From contig JBFWVT010000067.1 of the NCBI GenBank assembly GCA_050246595.1, forward strand, positions 1 to 27,024: a stretch of 27,024 nt of DNA, written 5' to 3'. This DNA comes from DATARH01 sp050246595 (lineage in GTDB: Bacteria > Pseudomonadota > Alphaproteobacteria > ATCC43930 > CGMCC-115725). A program made the translations under genes and the position numbers. This document shows, in pieces, positions 1 to 6,833 of the stretch. A model generated the notes under the pieces. It was not told where the DNA came from. It did not search any database and saw nothing but the letters and a program-made list of their open reading frames with translations. Position 1 is the stretch's first letter; each line of letters starts with the position of its first letter.

Positions 1-317
1 GTGAAAAACGCCCAGAGCGCGCCATGGCTCACCTTCACCCCGTCGGCGGCCAGCTCGGCCAGGAGCGCCCGCAAGGTCAGGTCCGGCTTCTCCGCGATCC
101 GCGCCAGCAGCCACTCGCGCCTGCCGGCCAGACGGTGCGGCCGGCGCCCACCCATTGCCAAGGCCGCTGCGCTCCCCGTCGCCTGGAAACGCTGCGACCA
201 TCGCACGACCGTGGCGACGCTCACGTTGAATGTCTTCGCGGTGGCGCGGCGCGAGCGACCGCCCCTCACCGATGCCACCACTCGGTCTCGCAAATCCTGT
301 GAATAGGGTCTGGGCAT
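1..317 (-). CDS. IS630-family transposase, N-terminal part (cut by window edge)
   Basis: The reading frame starts at ATG 317 and leaves the window after 105 codons with no stop. The protein begins MPRPYSQDLRDRV, followed by a helix-turn-helix at about residues 22-45 (SRRATAKTFNVSVATVVRW). This Tc1/mariner-like DNA-binding N-terminus is typical of IS630-family transposases and is often annotated as a separate orfA. A winged-helix-like segment follows (PDLTLRALLAEL). The DDE catalytic domain would lie outside the window, so activity cannot be judged. Family assignment rests on the N-terminal pattern and the TA target site. Confidence 0.8.
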   Translation of the reverse strand, partial: MPRPYSQDLRDRVVASVRGGRSRRATAKTFNVSVATVVRWSQRFQATGSAAALAMGGRRPHRLAGRREWLLARIAEKPDLTLRALLAELAADGVKVSHGALWAFF

Positions 318-411
318 GCGTGCTGGCCTCCGCCCCCCAGCCGGCATCTTGCGCCCAAACCCCCGCGCTTGGAAATCTTCAGCCTCGCTTCAACCTAAAA
401 CGATCAGGCTC
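1..411 (-). mobile_element. IS630-family insertion sequence, left copy (5' end only)
   Basis: This is the transposase-proximal end of an IS, running leftward out of the window. The outer tip is at 411 (minus-strand GAGCCTGATCG) next to a TA dinucleotide at 412-413, the target-site signature of IS630/mariner-type elements. Ninety-four bases separate the tip from the transposase start at 317. The same leader and transposase start recur in opposite orientation at 26901-27024. The inner 60 or so bases are nearly identical in the two copies, while the tips have diverged, so they are related but not identical elements. Confidence 0.8.
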
Positions 412-421
412 TAAAGCCCCA

Positions 422-1053
422 ATGGAACCCGAAGCGACATGGCGGACTGTCTACGATTTCTGGTTTCCGCCCGGTCTCGACGATGCCGATCTGGAGACCC
501 ACCGCCGCATGTTCCTCTGGTGGTTCGGCGGCGGCGCCAACCCGGAGCTGGCGCCCTTCGCCCCGATCCTCCAGGCCGCCAGAACCGGCCGCCTCGACCA
601 TTGGCTGACCGAGCCGCTCGGGCGCCTGTCGCTGATCGTCGTCCTCGACCAGTTCCCGCGCGGTCTGTTCGCCAGCACACAAGAGGCTTACGCGTCCGAT
701 CCCGACGCGCTGCGGATCGCCGAGGAGGGGTTGCGCAACGGCCATTACGACGCCCTCGCCCGGCCATGGGAGAAGACGTTCTTCTTTATGCCGCTGGTTC
801 ACGCGGAAGGCCCGGGTCACCGGGAGCGGCTGGAGCGCATCGCGATAATGGCCGAGAAGATCGCGCTTGAAGCCCCGAGCGTCTGCGACCTCTCTACCGG
901 CACTCCGTCAACCAGGTCTACGGCCATCTCGACGTGATTTCCCGCTTCGGCCGGTTTCCGCACCGCAACCCGATCCTCGGGCGGCCTTCCACTCCCGAGG
1001 AGCAGGCCTATATCGACAAGGGCGACTTCGTTCACAGAAGGCCGCCGCAATAG
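422..1053 (+). pseudogene. DUF924 family protein, frameshifted
   Basis: Frame 422-937 encodes a DUF924 N-terminal and central region: YDFWF near the start, LIVVLDQFPRGLF, and FFFMPLVHAE. The family C-terminus (YGHLDVISRFGRFPHRN, then LGRPSTPEEQAY) continues in another frame from about 871 to the stop at 1051-1053. The shift must lie between about 868 and 892, because the second frame has a TGA at 868-870. One lost base would explain it. Joined together, the frames give a protein of about 210 residues, normal for the family, whose function is not well defined. The start is only 8 bases from the TA flanking the left IS and has no Shine-Dalgarno sequence, so the IS also removed the native upstream region. 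A sequencing error cannot be excluded. Confidence 0.8.
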
Positions 1054-1081
1054 GGCGCGAACGACAGTTCTCCGGCCCGGC

Positions 1082-2398
1082 TCACGCAAGCAGCCGGTCG
1101 AGCCGGTCGCGCATCCGGTACCAGCCGCCGACCACCGGCAGAAACCACGGATTGCCGGTATAGAGCGGATGGTCCGGAAAATCCGGACCGTCGAAGGCGC
1201 ACGGCGCGTTCGCGACGCGGGCGATCTTGCGCGCGGTCTGCGTGCCGAGATAGGTCATCATCGCGATCCCGCTGCCGTTGCAGCCGAGCGCGTAATGCAT
1301 CCCGCTCTCCTCGCCCATATGCGGCAGCGCGTCGAAGGTAAAGGCTGTGTTGCCGGTCCAGCTATGGGTGACCCGCGTGCCCCGGAGCTGCGGCCACCGC
1401 GCGGTCATATAGGTGTACAGCACCCGAGCGCATGTCTGCGGATCGGACGGGGTGAACCGGGCGCGTCCACCGAACACGACGCGCGACCCGTCGGGCGACA
1501 GCCGGTAGTAGCACAGGACGCGCTTGGTATCGGAAATGCTGCGCTTTTTCGGGATCAACGAGCCGGCCAGTTCGCGCGGCAGAGGCTCGGTCGCGATGAT
1601 GTGGCTGGCGATCGGCACGACGCGGCGGCGCAAGGCCGGGGTGATCGCGCCGGTATAGCCGTTGGTCGCGATCACGACATCGCCCGAAGTCACCGCGCCG
1701 CGGCTCGTCTCGACCCGCCAGAAGGCGCCATCACGCGCAATCTTCTCGACCGAGGCCTCGGCGCAGATCGCGATGCCGCGCCGCCGGCAGGCGTCGAGCA
1801 GACCCTTGTAATAAAGCGCCGGATGCAGGCTCGCCGAGCGTTCGACGACCATCCCGCCGTGGTAATAGTCGCTGGCGATCTCCTCGCGCTGGCGCTCGCG
1901 CGGCACCATAGTGGCGCCGGACTGCGCCGCCTCATTGAGGCCCTTGAGGCGCTTTTCCTGCGCCGCGTAATGGCGCGGCGTCCAGGCCCCGACAAACCGG
2001 CCGCGCTTCTGCCAGAAGCAGTCGATCCGCTCCTCGTCGATCAGCCGCTCGATCAGCGAGAACGCGTCCGAGGCATCGGACAGCAGCCGGTTCGCCCGCT
2101 CCGGCTCGACCGCGGCGGCGCGTCCGGTAAAGCTCTTCCCGACATTGACGCCGCCGCTGACCGAGCCGCCGTTGCGCGTGCTGGCGCCGATCCCGAGGAC
2201 GCCGCGTTCGAGCACGACCGCCTCGACCTCATGCCGCGACAGTTCGAGCGCGGTCGCGAGACCCGCATAACCGGCGCCGACGATCGCGACCCTGGCCTCG
2301 CGCGGCACGTCGGCCAGCGCGCCGCTAACCGGCCGGTACGCCTCCCACCAATACGGCTCGGCGACAAAATCGGGGTGAAGAAAATCCGCCCGCGCCAT
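1082..2398 (-). CDS. FAD-dependent oxidoreductase (DAO family, PuuB/OrdL-like)
   Basis: This 438-residue protein has an N-terminal Rossmann fold with the dinucleotide motif VGAGYAG (Gly40, Gly42, Gly45) and the acidic strand end VVLERG. It resembles DadA/gamma-glutamylputrescine-oxidase-type FAD enzymes, including the early STRNGGSVSGG segment and the C-terminal GCNGSGIAMMTYLG flavin-contacting stretch. Such enzymes oxidise secondary amines or D-amino acids, but the substrate here cannot be read. The start at 2398 has a good ribosome-binding site (GGGAG, 6 bases upstream) that is buried in the hairpin at 2405-2461. It lies downstream of rpmE on the same strand and converges with the DUF924 remnant, with a 28-base gap. 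Confidence 0.85.
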   Translation of the reverse strand: MARADFLHPDFVAEPYWWEAYRPVSGALADVPREARVAIVGAGYAGLATALELSRHEVEAVVLERGVLGIGASTRNGGSVSGGVNVGKSFTGRAAAVEPERANRLLSDASDAFSLIERLIDEERIDCFWQKRGRFVGAWTPRHYAAQEKRLKGLNEAAQSGATMVPRERQREEIASDYYHGGMVVERSASLHPALYYKGLLDACRRRGIAICAEASVEKIARDGAFWRVETSRGAVTSGDVVIATNGYTGAITPALRRRVVPIASHIIATEPLPRELAGSLIPKKRSISDTKRVLCYYRLSPDGSRVVFGGRARFTPSDPQTCARVLYTYMTARWPQLRGTRVTHSWTGNTAFTFDALPHMGEESGMHYALGCNGSGIAMMTYLGTQTARKIARVANAPCAFDGPDFPDHPLYTGNPWFLPVVGGWYRMRDRLDRLLA

Positions 2399-2404
2399 TA
2401 CTTG

Positions 2405-2461
2405 CTCCCAATAGCGTGCCGCCCGATTTTGCCGGCAAATCGGGCGGCACGCTATCGGGAG
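2405..2461 (-). promoter_or_regulatory. Long inverted repeat between rpmE and the oxidoreductase, covering its RBS
   Basis: A near-perfect stem has a 19-bp core, ATAGCGTGCCGCCCGATTT on each side (2411-2429 and 2437-2455). It extends outward past one mismatch by five pairs (CTCCC/GGGAG) and inward around GCCGGC. On the minus strand it follows the rpmE stop (2474) and ends in GGGAG, the Shine-Dalgarno sequence of the oxidoreductase (start 2398). There is no T-tract, so a simple Rho-independent terminator is not obvious. RBS occlusion, attenuation, or a short palindromic repeat element are the alternatives. Confidence 0.6.
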
Positions 2462-2473
2462 AGGACCGGCAGA

Positions 2474-2701
2474 CTAGGACCTGACCCCGAAACCCTGGAA
2501 ACGCCGGTTGAAGCGCGCTAGCTGACCGCCGGTGTCGAGCAGCCGCTGCGTTCCGCCGATCCAGGCCGGATGCGATTTCGGATCGATATCGAGCCGCAGC
2601 GTGTCGCCGGCCTTGCCATAGGTCGAACGCGTCTGATAGCTGGTGCCGTCGGTCATCACGACCGTGATCTCGTGATAATCCGGGTGAATGCCTTTCTTCA
2701 T
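2474..2701 (-). CDS. rpmE: 50S ribosomal protein L31, zinc-free form
   Basis: The 75-residue protein MKKGIHPDYHEITVVMTDGT... matches the bacterial L31 start, followed by TRSTYGKAGDTLRLDIDPKSHPAW. The zinc-ligand cysteines of C+ L31 are absent; the corresponding positions read VVMTDGTS and IDPKSHP. This is the usual alphaproteobacterial C- form. L31 sits at the central protuberance and bridges the ribosomal subunits. I chose the start at 2701 because MKKGIHP is the conserved N-terminus. An in-frame ATG 12 codons upstream is open but would add a non-conserved leader. Confidence 0.95.
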   Translation of the reverse strand: MKKGIHPDYHEITVVMTDGTSYQTRSTYGKAGDTLRLDIDPKSHPAWIGGTQRLLDTGGQLARFNRRFQGFGVRS

Positions 2702-2750
2702 CGCTCGCGTCTCGGTTGTTGTATGAGGGGCCGTCATTCGGGATGGCGGC

Positions 2751-2779
2751 TATATAACGGCGGGGCCGCATCGGCGCAA
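2751..2779 (-). promoter_or_regulatory. Probable sigma-70 promoter of rpmE
   Basis: On the minus strand, TTGCGC (2779-2774) and TATATA (2756-2751) are separated by 17 bases. This is a good housekeeping-type -35/-10 pair and would place the transcript start about 40 bases before the rpmE ATG. Confidence 0.5.
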
Positions 2780-2872
2780 TGCAAGCAGTCCGGAAACGCA
2801 GAGTTGTTCCGTTTGACAGCCCGGCATCCCGCATCATGATTCGCGGCAGAATTATCTCGCAGAGGGCGATCG

Positions 2873-3673
2873 ATGCCGCGAATCGTGATTGGCGACGGCG
2901 CGCTCCATTACGAGCGGCAAGGAGTCGGGTTTCCCGTCATGCTGGTGACGGGGCTCAGCGGCTATGCCTCATTCTGGGCCGATCTGGTGCCGAGCTTCGC
3001 GAAGAGCTTCGATGTCGTGACGCACGACCACCGCGGGATCGGTCAGAGCGATCTGTCGCGCAGCGGCTTTACGGTGGACCGGATGGCGGCCGACGTGATC
3101 GGCTTGATGGACGCGCTCGACATCGAGCGGGCGCATATTGTCGGGCATTCGACCGGCGGTGCAATCGCGCAGATCCTGGCCCTTGAACACCCGAAGCGTG
3201 TCGCCAGCATTGTGCTGTCCGCAAGCTGGACCAAACCGGACGCCTATTTCCGCCGGTTTTTCGGGATGCGCAAGGATATCCTGCTGCGGCTCGGACCCAG
3301 CGCCTATGTCCAGGCCAACTCGCTGTTTCTCCATCCGAGCTGGTATATCGCCCGCAACAACGAGCGCCTGCGCCAGATGGAAGCGCAGACGCTCGCCGTC
3401 TTCCCGCCGACCGAGGTCGTTGCCAGCCGCATCGACGCGATCCTCGCCTTCGACCGCACCGAGCAGCTGGCGCGGGTCAAGGTGCCGACCCTGGTCGTCG
3501 GCGCCGAGGACGACATCATCACGCCGGCCTATTTTTCCGAGGAGCTGGCGCGGCTGATCCCCGGCGCCGAAATCAAGATCTTTCCGCGCGGCGGGCACGC
3601 TTTCACCCAGGTCAGACCGCGCGAGTTCAGCCAGGCCGTGCTGCCGTTTCTCGCCTCGCACACGCCGGGCTGA
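2873..3673 (+). CDS. Alpha/beta-fold hydrolase, RutD-like
   Basis: A 266-residue single-domain alpha/beta hydrolase. The nucleophile elbow is GHSTGG with Ser93. The acid is probably in GAEDD (Asp213 or Asp214) and the histidine is His242 in RGGHAF. The central segment (LSASWTKPDAYFRR, SLFLHPSWYIARNNERL) matches the cap region of RutD-like proteins, which act on aminoacrylate or carbamate intermediates of pyrimidine breakdown. No other rut genes are nearby, so only the fold and subfamily resemblance are supported; 3-oxoadipate enol-lactonase-like hydrolases are the alternative. ATG 2873 follows GCAGAGGGCGATCG, which contains a weak GAGGG ribosome-binding site. Confidence 0.8.
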   Translation: MPRIVIGDGALHYERQGVGFPVMLVTGLSGYASFWADLVPSFAKSFDVVTHDHRGIGQSDLSRSGFTVDRMAADVIGLMDALDIERAHIVGHSTGGAIAQILALEHPKRVASIVLSASWTKPDAYFRRFFGMRKDILLRLGPSAYVQANSLFLHPSWYIARNNERLRQMEAQTLAVFPPTEVVASRIDAILAFDRTEQLARVKVPTLVVGAEDDIITPAYFSEELARLIPGAEIKIFPRGGHAFTQVRPREFSQAVLPFLASHTPG

Positions 3674-3685
3674 AACCCGATCGTC

Positions 3686-3730
3686 GGCCCAGGCGCGGTC
3701 GGCCCAGGCGCGGTCAACCCAGGCGCGGTC
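3686..3730. repeat. Three tandem 15-bp repeats between convergent genes
   Basis: The unit GGCCCAGGCGCGGTC occurs at 3686-3700 and 3701-3715, and again with the first two bases changed to AA at 3716-3730. It lies between the convergent RutD-like and SAM-hydrolase genes. The third copy overlaps the first two bases (plus-strand order) of the SAM-hydrolase stop codon at 3729-3731. Confidence 0.9.
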
Positions 3731-4472
3731 ACGGCGCCTCGACCCCAACCTTGCTGCCGATCGAGAGCCCCAGCAGCCGGTCGGCCCGGCCGCCATTGAC
3801 GGCGATCTCGATCAGCCCGTTCGAGTTGACGTACCAGAATGCCGCGCCTGGCGGCACGGCCGAGAACGTCCGGGCGTGCGCGATCGTCCGACCGCCGCAG
3901 AGAAGGCTCGCCGACGCCGCGACGACATCGCCGCGCATTCCGGTCATCGCATTGCCGTAATGATCGATATAGACGATCTCGGCGAGGTCGTCGGGCCAGT
4001 CGGCGAACCGGGTCGGCGTCACGGTCCGCGCCATTGTCGAAGGCGCCTCGCCGCGCGCCAGCCTTGCGGCCACCGGGGCGAACAGGTCGCGTCCGTGAAA
4101 GCTCGCCGACAGCATCGGCGGGCGCCATATGATCTCCCAGCATAGCGCCTGCCTCTGGGCGGATGCGGCACGACGCAATACGATTTCGAACAAGCCGTTA
4201 TCCGGGCCGACATGGAAGCGGCCGTCGGCGGCGACGATCACCGCGCGGCGCTGGCTCCCGACACCGGGATCGACGACACAGAGCAGCACGGTCCCGGCCG
4301 GAAACCAGGCGGCATAGGCGGCCAGCAGGTAGGAGGACGGTTTCGGCTGACCGGCCGGAGCATCGGCGAACAGCGAGATCACCGGCACTCCCGGTGCCTC
4401 CCGCGTCAGCACGGTGATGACCTGTCCGGTATAGGGGCCGACCAGACCGAAATCGGTGAACAACACGATCAT
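3729..4472 (-). CDS. SAM hydrolase (SAM hydroxide adenosyltransferase, DUF62)
   Basis: This 247-residue protein carries all the family motifs: FTDFG at residues 5-9, VVDPGVG with Asp68, then Arg75, GPDNG at 89-93, SFHGRDLF with His126, and C-terminal IDHYGNAMT and YVNSNGLIEIAVN. The Asp-Arg-His set (68, 75, 126) is the catalytic set known from archaeal DUF62 enzymes. These split S-adenosylmethionine to adenosine and methionine using water. The family is related to fluorinases and chlorinases, but the hydroxide-type triad argues against halogenation. It converges with the RutD-like gene. No Shine-Dalgarno sequence stands out before ATG 4472. Confidence 0.9.
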   Translation of the reverse strand: MIVLFTDFGLVGPYTGQVITVLTREAPGVPVISLFADAPAGQPKPSSYLLAAYAAWFPAGTVLLCVVDPGVGSQRRAVIVAADGRFHVGPDNGLFEIVLRRAASAQRQALCWEIIWRPPMLSASFHGRDLFAPVAARLARGEAPSTMARTVTPTRFADWPDDLAEIVYIDHYGNAMTGMRGDVVAASASLLCGGRTIAHARTFSAVPPGAAFWYVNSNGLIEIAVNGGRADRLLGLSIGSKVGVEAP

Positions 4473-4673
4473 CGCCTATCATCGCGCCCGGAACGCTGCG
4501 CCGGCAAGGCATCGGGCCGGATTCGGAAGCTGCGCCCGCATTGCCGGAACAAATCGTCCGGCGCAGCCGCGCAATCCCAAAGCTTCGCCCGCTTGTGCGC
4601 GATCGTCGCCTCGGCTTCTCTTGCCGCGCGGCAAAAAGGGTCGGCACCGCCGCACCGTCCCGTAGAGACATTC

Positions 4674-4701
4674 TTGCAATTACTGGCGAGTGGCGTATCG
4701 T
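4674..4701 (+). promoter_or_regulatory. Possible promoter of the secreted cysteine protein gene
   Basis: TTGCAA (4674-4679) and TATCGT (4696-4701) are 16 bases apart, 35 bases before the ATG at 4737. The gene also has a strong GGGGGAAG ribosome-binding site. The -10 hexamer is imperfect. Confidence 0.4.
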
Positions 4702-4736
4702 GTTTTGACGCTTGGGGTTGAGGTTCGGGGGAAGCG

Positions 4737-5195
4737 ATGAAGAAATTGGCGGTGGCCGCGGCGCTGGTCGGCGGCCTGTTTGCGGCAACGCCGGGCTGGG
4801 GGGCCGACGCGCGCTCGTCCTGCTATTCGCAGGCCGCGATCGAGGCCGAGCAGGCGATCCGCTACATCACCGATGTCATGGTCGCGAGTTCGGCGTGTCA
4901 GACCACGGATTATGCGGAATTCCGGCTGCGCAACAAGGATGCGATCATTGCCTACCAGAAGGCGATGATCTCGCATTTCCGCGGCGCGCCCGCGTTCGAC
5001 ACGTGGAACACCGCGATCGCCAATGTCGCGGCCCAAAAGCAGGCCACCGTCAATCTGGGCGTGTTCTGCCAGCAGGCCGAGGCGCTGATGAAGCACGCCA
5101 AGGCGCTCGATCCGACCGCGTTCCGGGCTCATGCGGCAGCCCAGGCGGCCGCGACCGGTGCGCAATACACAAAGTGCGGCGGGACGAGAAAGTAA
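4737..5195 (+). CDS. Small secreted protein with four cysteines, function unknown
   Basis: I do not recognise a named family in this 152-residue protein. It has a clear Sec signal peptide (MKK, then a hydrophobic stretch to about residue 18), with likely cleavage after GWGA at residue 23. The mature part is mostly helical in character and has four cysteines (29, 54, 111, 147), consistent with two disulfides in the periplasm. Residues 61-140 are alanine- and glutamine-rich. GGGGGAAG sits just ahead of the ATG and a plausible promoter lies upstream, so the gene looks real and is probably transcribed alone. Codon use matches its high-GC neighbours. A periplasmic location is inferred from the signal peptide only. 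Confidence 0.75.
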   Translation: MKKLAVAAALVGGLFAATPGWGADARSSCYSQAAIEAEQAIRYITDVMVASSACQTTDYAEFRLRNKDAIIAYQKAMISHFRGAPAFDTWNTAIANVAAQKQATVNLGVFCQQAEALMKHAKALDPTAFRAHAAAQAAATGAQYTKCGGTRK

Positions 5196-5220
5196 GCCTT
5201 CGGTCCCGGGTTCGCAAACT

Positions 5221-5275
5221 GTCGTTCCGGAGCCCCCGGCCCACCGCAAGTCGGACCGGGCGGCCCCGGAACGAC
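5221..5275. terminator. Possible hairpin between convergent genes
   Basis: GTCGTTCCGG (5221-5230) and its complement CCGGAACGAC (5266-5275) could pair around a GC-rich 35-base loop between the convergent secreted-protein and esterase genes. No T-tract follows on either strand, so the terminator role is only a guess. Confidence 0.25.
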
Positions 5276-5325
5276 ATCAGCCGACCGCGCCGGGCCGACG
5301 CGCGGCCCCGGCCGACAGCGGCGTC

Positions 5326-6279
5326 TCAGGCAAAAGCGCGTTTGAACGCGGTCCATACCGCGCGCTGTGCGTTCATCGCGTCATCGACCGCCGGGACCAT
5401 GCCGAAAAACGCATGGATCATGCCCGGATATTCGCGGTACTCGACCTTCACACCGGCGCGGCGCAACGCCTCGGCATAAGTCGCGCCGTCATCGTGCAGC
5501 ACGTCGCATTCCGCGGTTACGACGATCGCCGGCGCGACCCCGGCAAGGCTCGGCGCCCGGATCGGCGAGGCGCGCCAATCCTCGGCATCGGCCGGGCTGC
5601 GCAGATAGTGGCGCTGAAACCACTGCATCGCGGCCCGGGTCAACAGCCCGTACCCCTCGGCATAGGTCGGGTAGCTTGGCGCGCTGAGCGTGTAATCGAC
5701 GACCGGGTAGACCAGCGATTGCAGCAGCAGGTGAGGGCCGCCGCGGTCGCGCGCCGTCAGCGCCATTACCGCCGCGAGATTGGCCCCGGCGCTGTCGCCG
5801 TGTACCCCGAGCCGTTCCGGGTCAGCGCCGAGACTTGCGGCGTTGGCGTGCAGCCATTCGAGCGCGGCAAACGAATCCTCGACCGCCGCCGGAAATTTAT
5901 GCTCCGGCCCCATCCGGTAATCGACCGAGACGACCAGCGCCTCGGCGCCGTGGCACAGATTGCGCGCGATCAGGTCGTGCGTGTCGAGGCTGCCGATCAC
6001 ATGGCCGCCGCCATGGTAATAGGCGATCGCCGGCACCGTCTTGCCCGCCCCGGAGCCGCCCGCCTCGGGCCAGTAGAGCCGGACGCGAATCGGCCCGGCC
6101 GGACCGGGGACCGCGCGCTCCTCGACCTGCCCGACCGGCAGCGGTTCGGCCTTGCTTCTCCGCAGCAGCTGCTCGTGCTGCTGCCGGGCTTCTGCCGGGC
6201 TTAGCGATTCGATAGGCTTGTACCCGACGTGCTGCAAGGCCTCAATAGCCCTAACAATCTGTGGGTGCAGGGTCGGCAT
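5326..6279 (-). CDS. Alpha/beta hydrolase, hormone-sensitive-lipase type esterase
   Basis: A 317-residue HSL-family (bacterial family IV) esterase. The oxyanion motif HGGG is at residues 89-92, the nucleophile Ser163 in GDSAG, the acid Asp259 in ECDVLHDD, and His289 in GMIHAFFGM. Such enzymes hydrolyse short- to medium-chain acyl esters, and no signal peptide suggests export. The start at 6279 (MPTLHPQIV) is preferred over an ATG 33 codons upstream because a GGGAGAG ribosome-binding site precedes it and the longer leader is non-conserved and overlaps the epimerase gene. It is 16 bases downstream of the epimerase stop on the same strand, so the two are probably co-transcribed. Confidence 0.9.
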   Translation of the reverse strand: MPTLHPQIVRAIEALQHVGYKPIESLSPAEARQQHEQLLRRSKAEPLPVGQVEERAVPGPAGPIRVRLYWPEAGGSGAGKTVPAIAYYHGGGHVIGSLDTHDLIARNLCHGAEALVVSVDYRMGPEHKFPAAVEDSFAALEWLHANAASLGADPERLGVHGDSAGANLAAVMALTARDRGGPHLLLQSLVYPVVDYTLSAPSYPTYAEGYGLLTRAAMQWFQRHYLRSPADAEDWRASPIRAPSLAGVAPAIVVTAECDVLHDDGATYAEALRRAGVKVEYREYPGMIHAFFGMVPAVDDAMNAQRAVWTAFKRAFA

Positions 6280-6295
6280 CGCGTCTCTCCCGGTC

Positions 6296-6727
6296 TCAAT
6301 GCGCGGCGGCGGCGTGGCCGTCCTTCGGCATCTCGGCCAGCTCGAACAGGATATTGCCGGTCGCTTCCGGATCGACAAAGGCGATCCGGCAATTGCCGTG
6401 GCCGATGATCGGCGTCTCGTTCAGCAGCGGGGTGCCCTTCGCCTTGAGTTCGGCGAGCGCCGCGTCGATATCATCGACCTCAAAGCAGATATGAAACAGG
6501 CTCTGGCCCTTTTGCGTGACCCATTCGGCGGCGCGCGAACCCGGCGCCATTCCCTGCAACAGCTCGATATAGCTCTCGCCGACCGGCAGCATCGCGAGCC
6601 GGGTGCGGCTGCGCGCGATTTCCTCGCTGTATTCGACCTCGATCCCGAATTTGTCGCGCAGCATCCCGGCCATGCCGTCGAGATCATCGACCGCGATCGC
6701 GATATGCTCGATACGTTTGATTTTCAT
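6296..6727 (-). CDS. mce: Methylmalonyl-CoA epimerase-like VOC protein
   Basis: A 143-residue protein of the vicinal-oxygen-chelate (glyoxalase) fold with two beta-alpha-beta halves. It reads like methylmalonyl-CoA epimerase: IEHIAIAVDDLD at the start, SYIELLQ in the middle, FHICFEVDDIDAALAELKAKG, and GNILFEL near the end. Likely metal ligands include His8, His79 and Glu129. The enzyme interconverts (R)- and (S)-methylmalonyl-CoA in propionyl-CoA or ethylmalonyl-CoA metabolism, though other VOC enzymes look similar. The start at 6727 has a strong GGAGGGTGGG site; an upstream in-frame ATG does not. It heads a two-gene unit with the esterase and diverges from the CoA-transferase gene. Confidence 0.8.
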   Translation of the reverse strand: MKIKRIEHIAIAVDDLDGMAGMLRDKFGIEVEYSEEIARSRTRLAMLPVGESYIELLQGMAPGSRAAEWVTQKGQSLFHICFEVDDIDAALAELKAKGTPLLNETPIIGHGNCRIAFVDPEATGNILFELAEMPKDGHAAAAH

Positions 6728-6795
6728 CCCACCCTCCGGAACCGTCGGCATTGTTTGCAACCGTCGCAATGTTGCAGATGGCGAAGCCTTCCCGC

Positions 6796-6819
6796 TAGCG
6801 TGTTGTCGCAGACACGCTA
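6796..6819. promoter_or_regulatory. Dyad in the divergent epimerase/CoA-transferase intergenic region
   Basis: TAGCGTGT (6796-6803) and ACACGCTA (6812-6819) form a perfect 8-bp inverted repeat with an 8-base spacer, just upstream of the CoA-transferase start. About 40 bases further left are TTTGCAAC and GTTGCAG half-sites. The dyad could be an operator or a 5'-leader hairpin; no regulator gene is adjacent. Confidence 0.4.
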
Positions 6820-6833
6820 TGGAGCGTCAGCGG

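Noticed and set aside
1169..2521. Open frame of 450 codons on the plus strand
   Set aside because: It is antisense to the FAD oxidoreductase, whose motifs are intact; the product is low-complexity Arg/Asp/Pro-rich text.
5131..6204. 357-codon plus-strand frame
   Set aside because: It is antisense to the HSL esterase with its complete catalytic triad.
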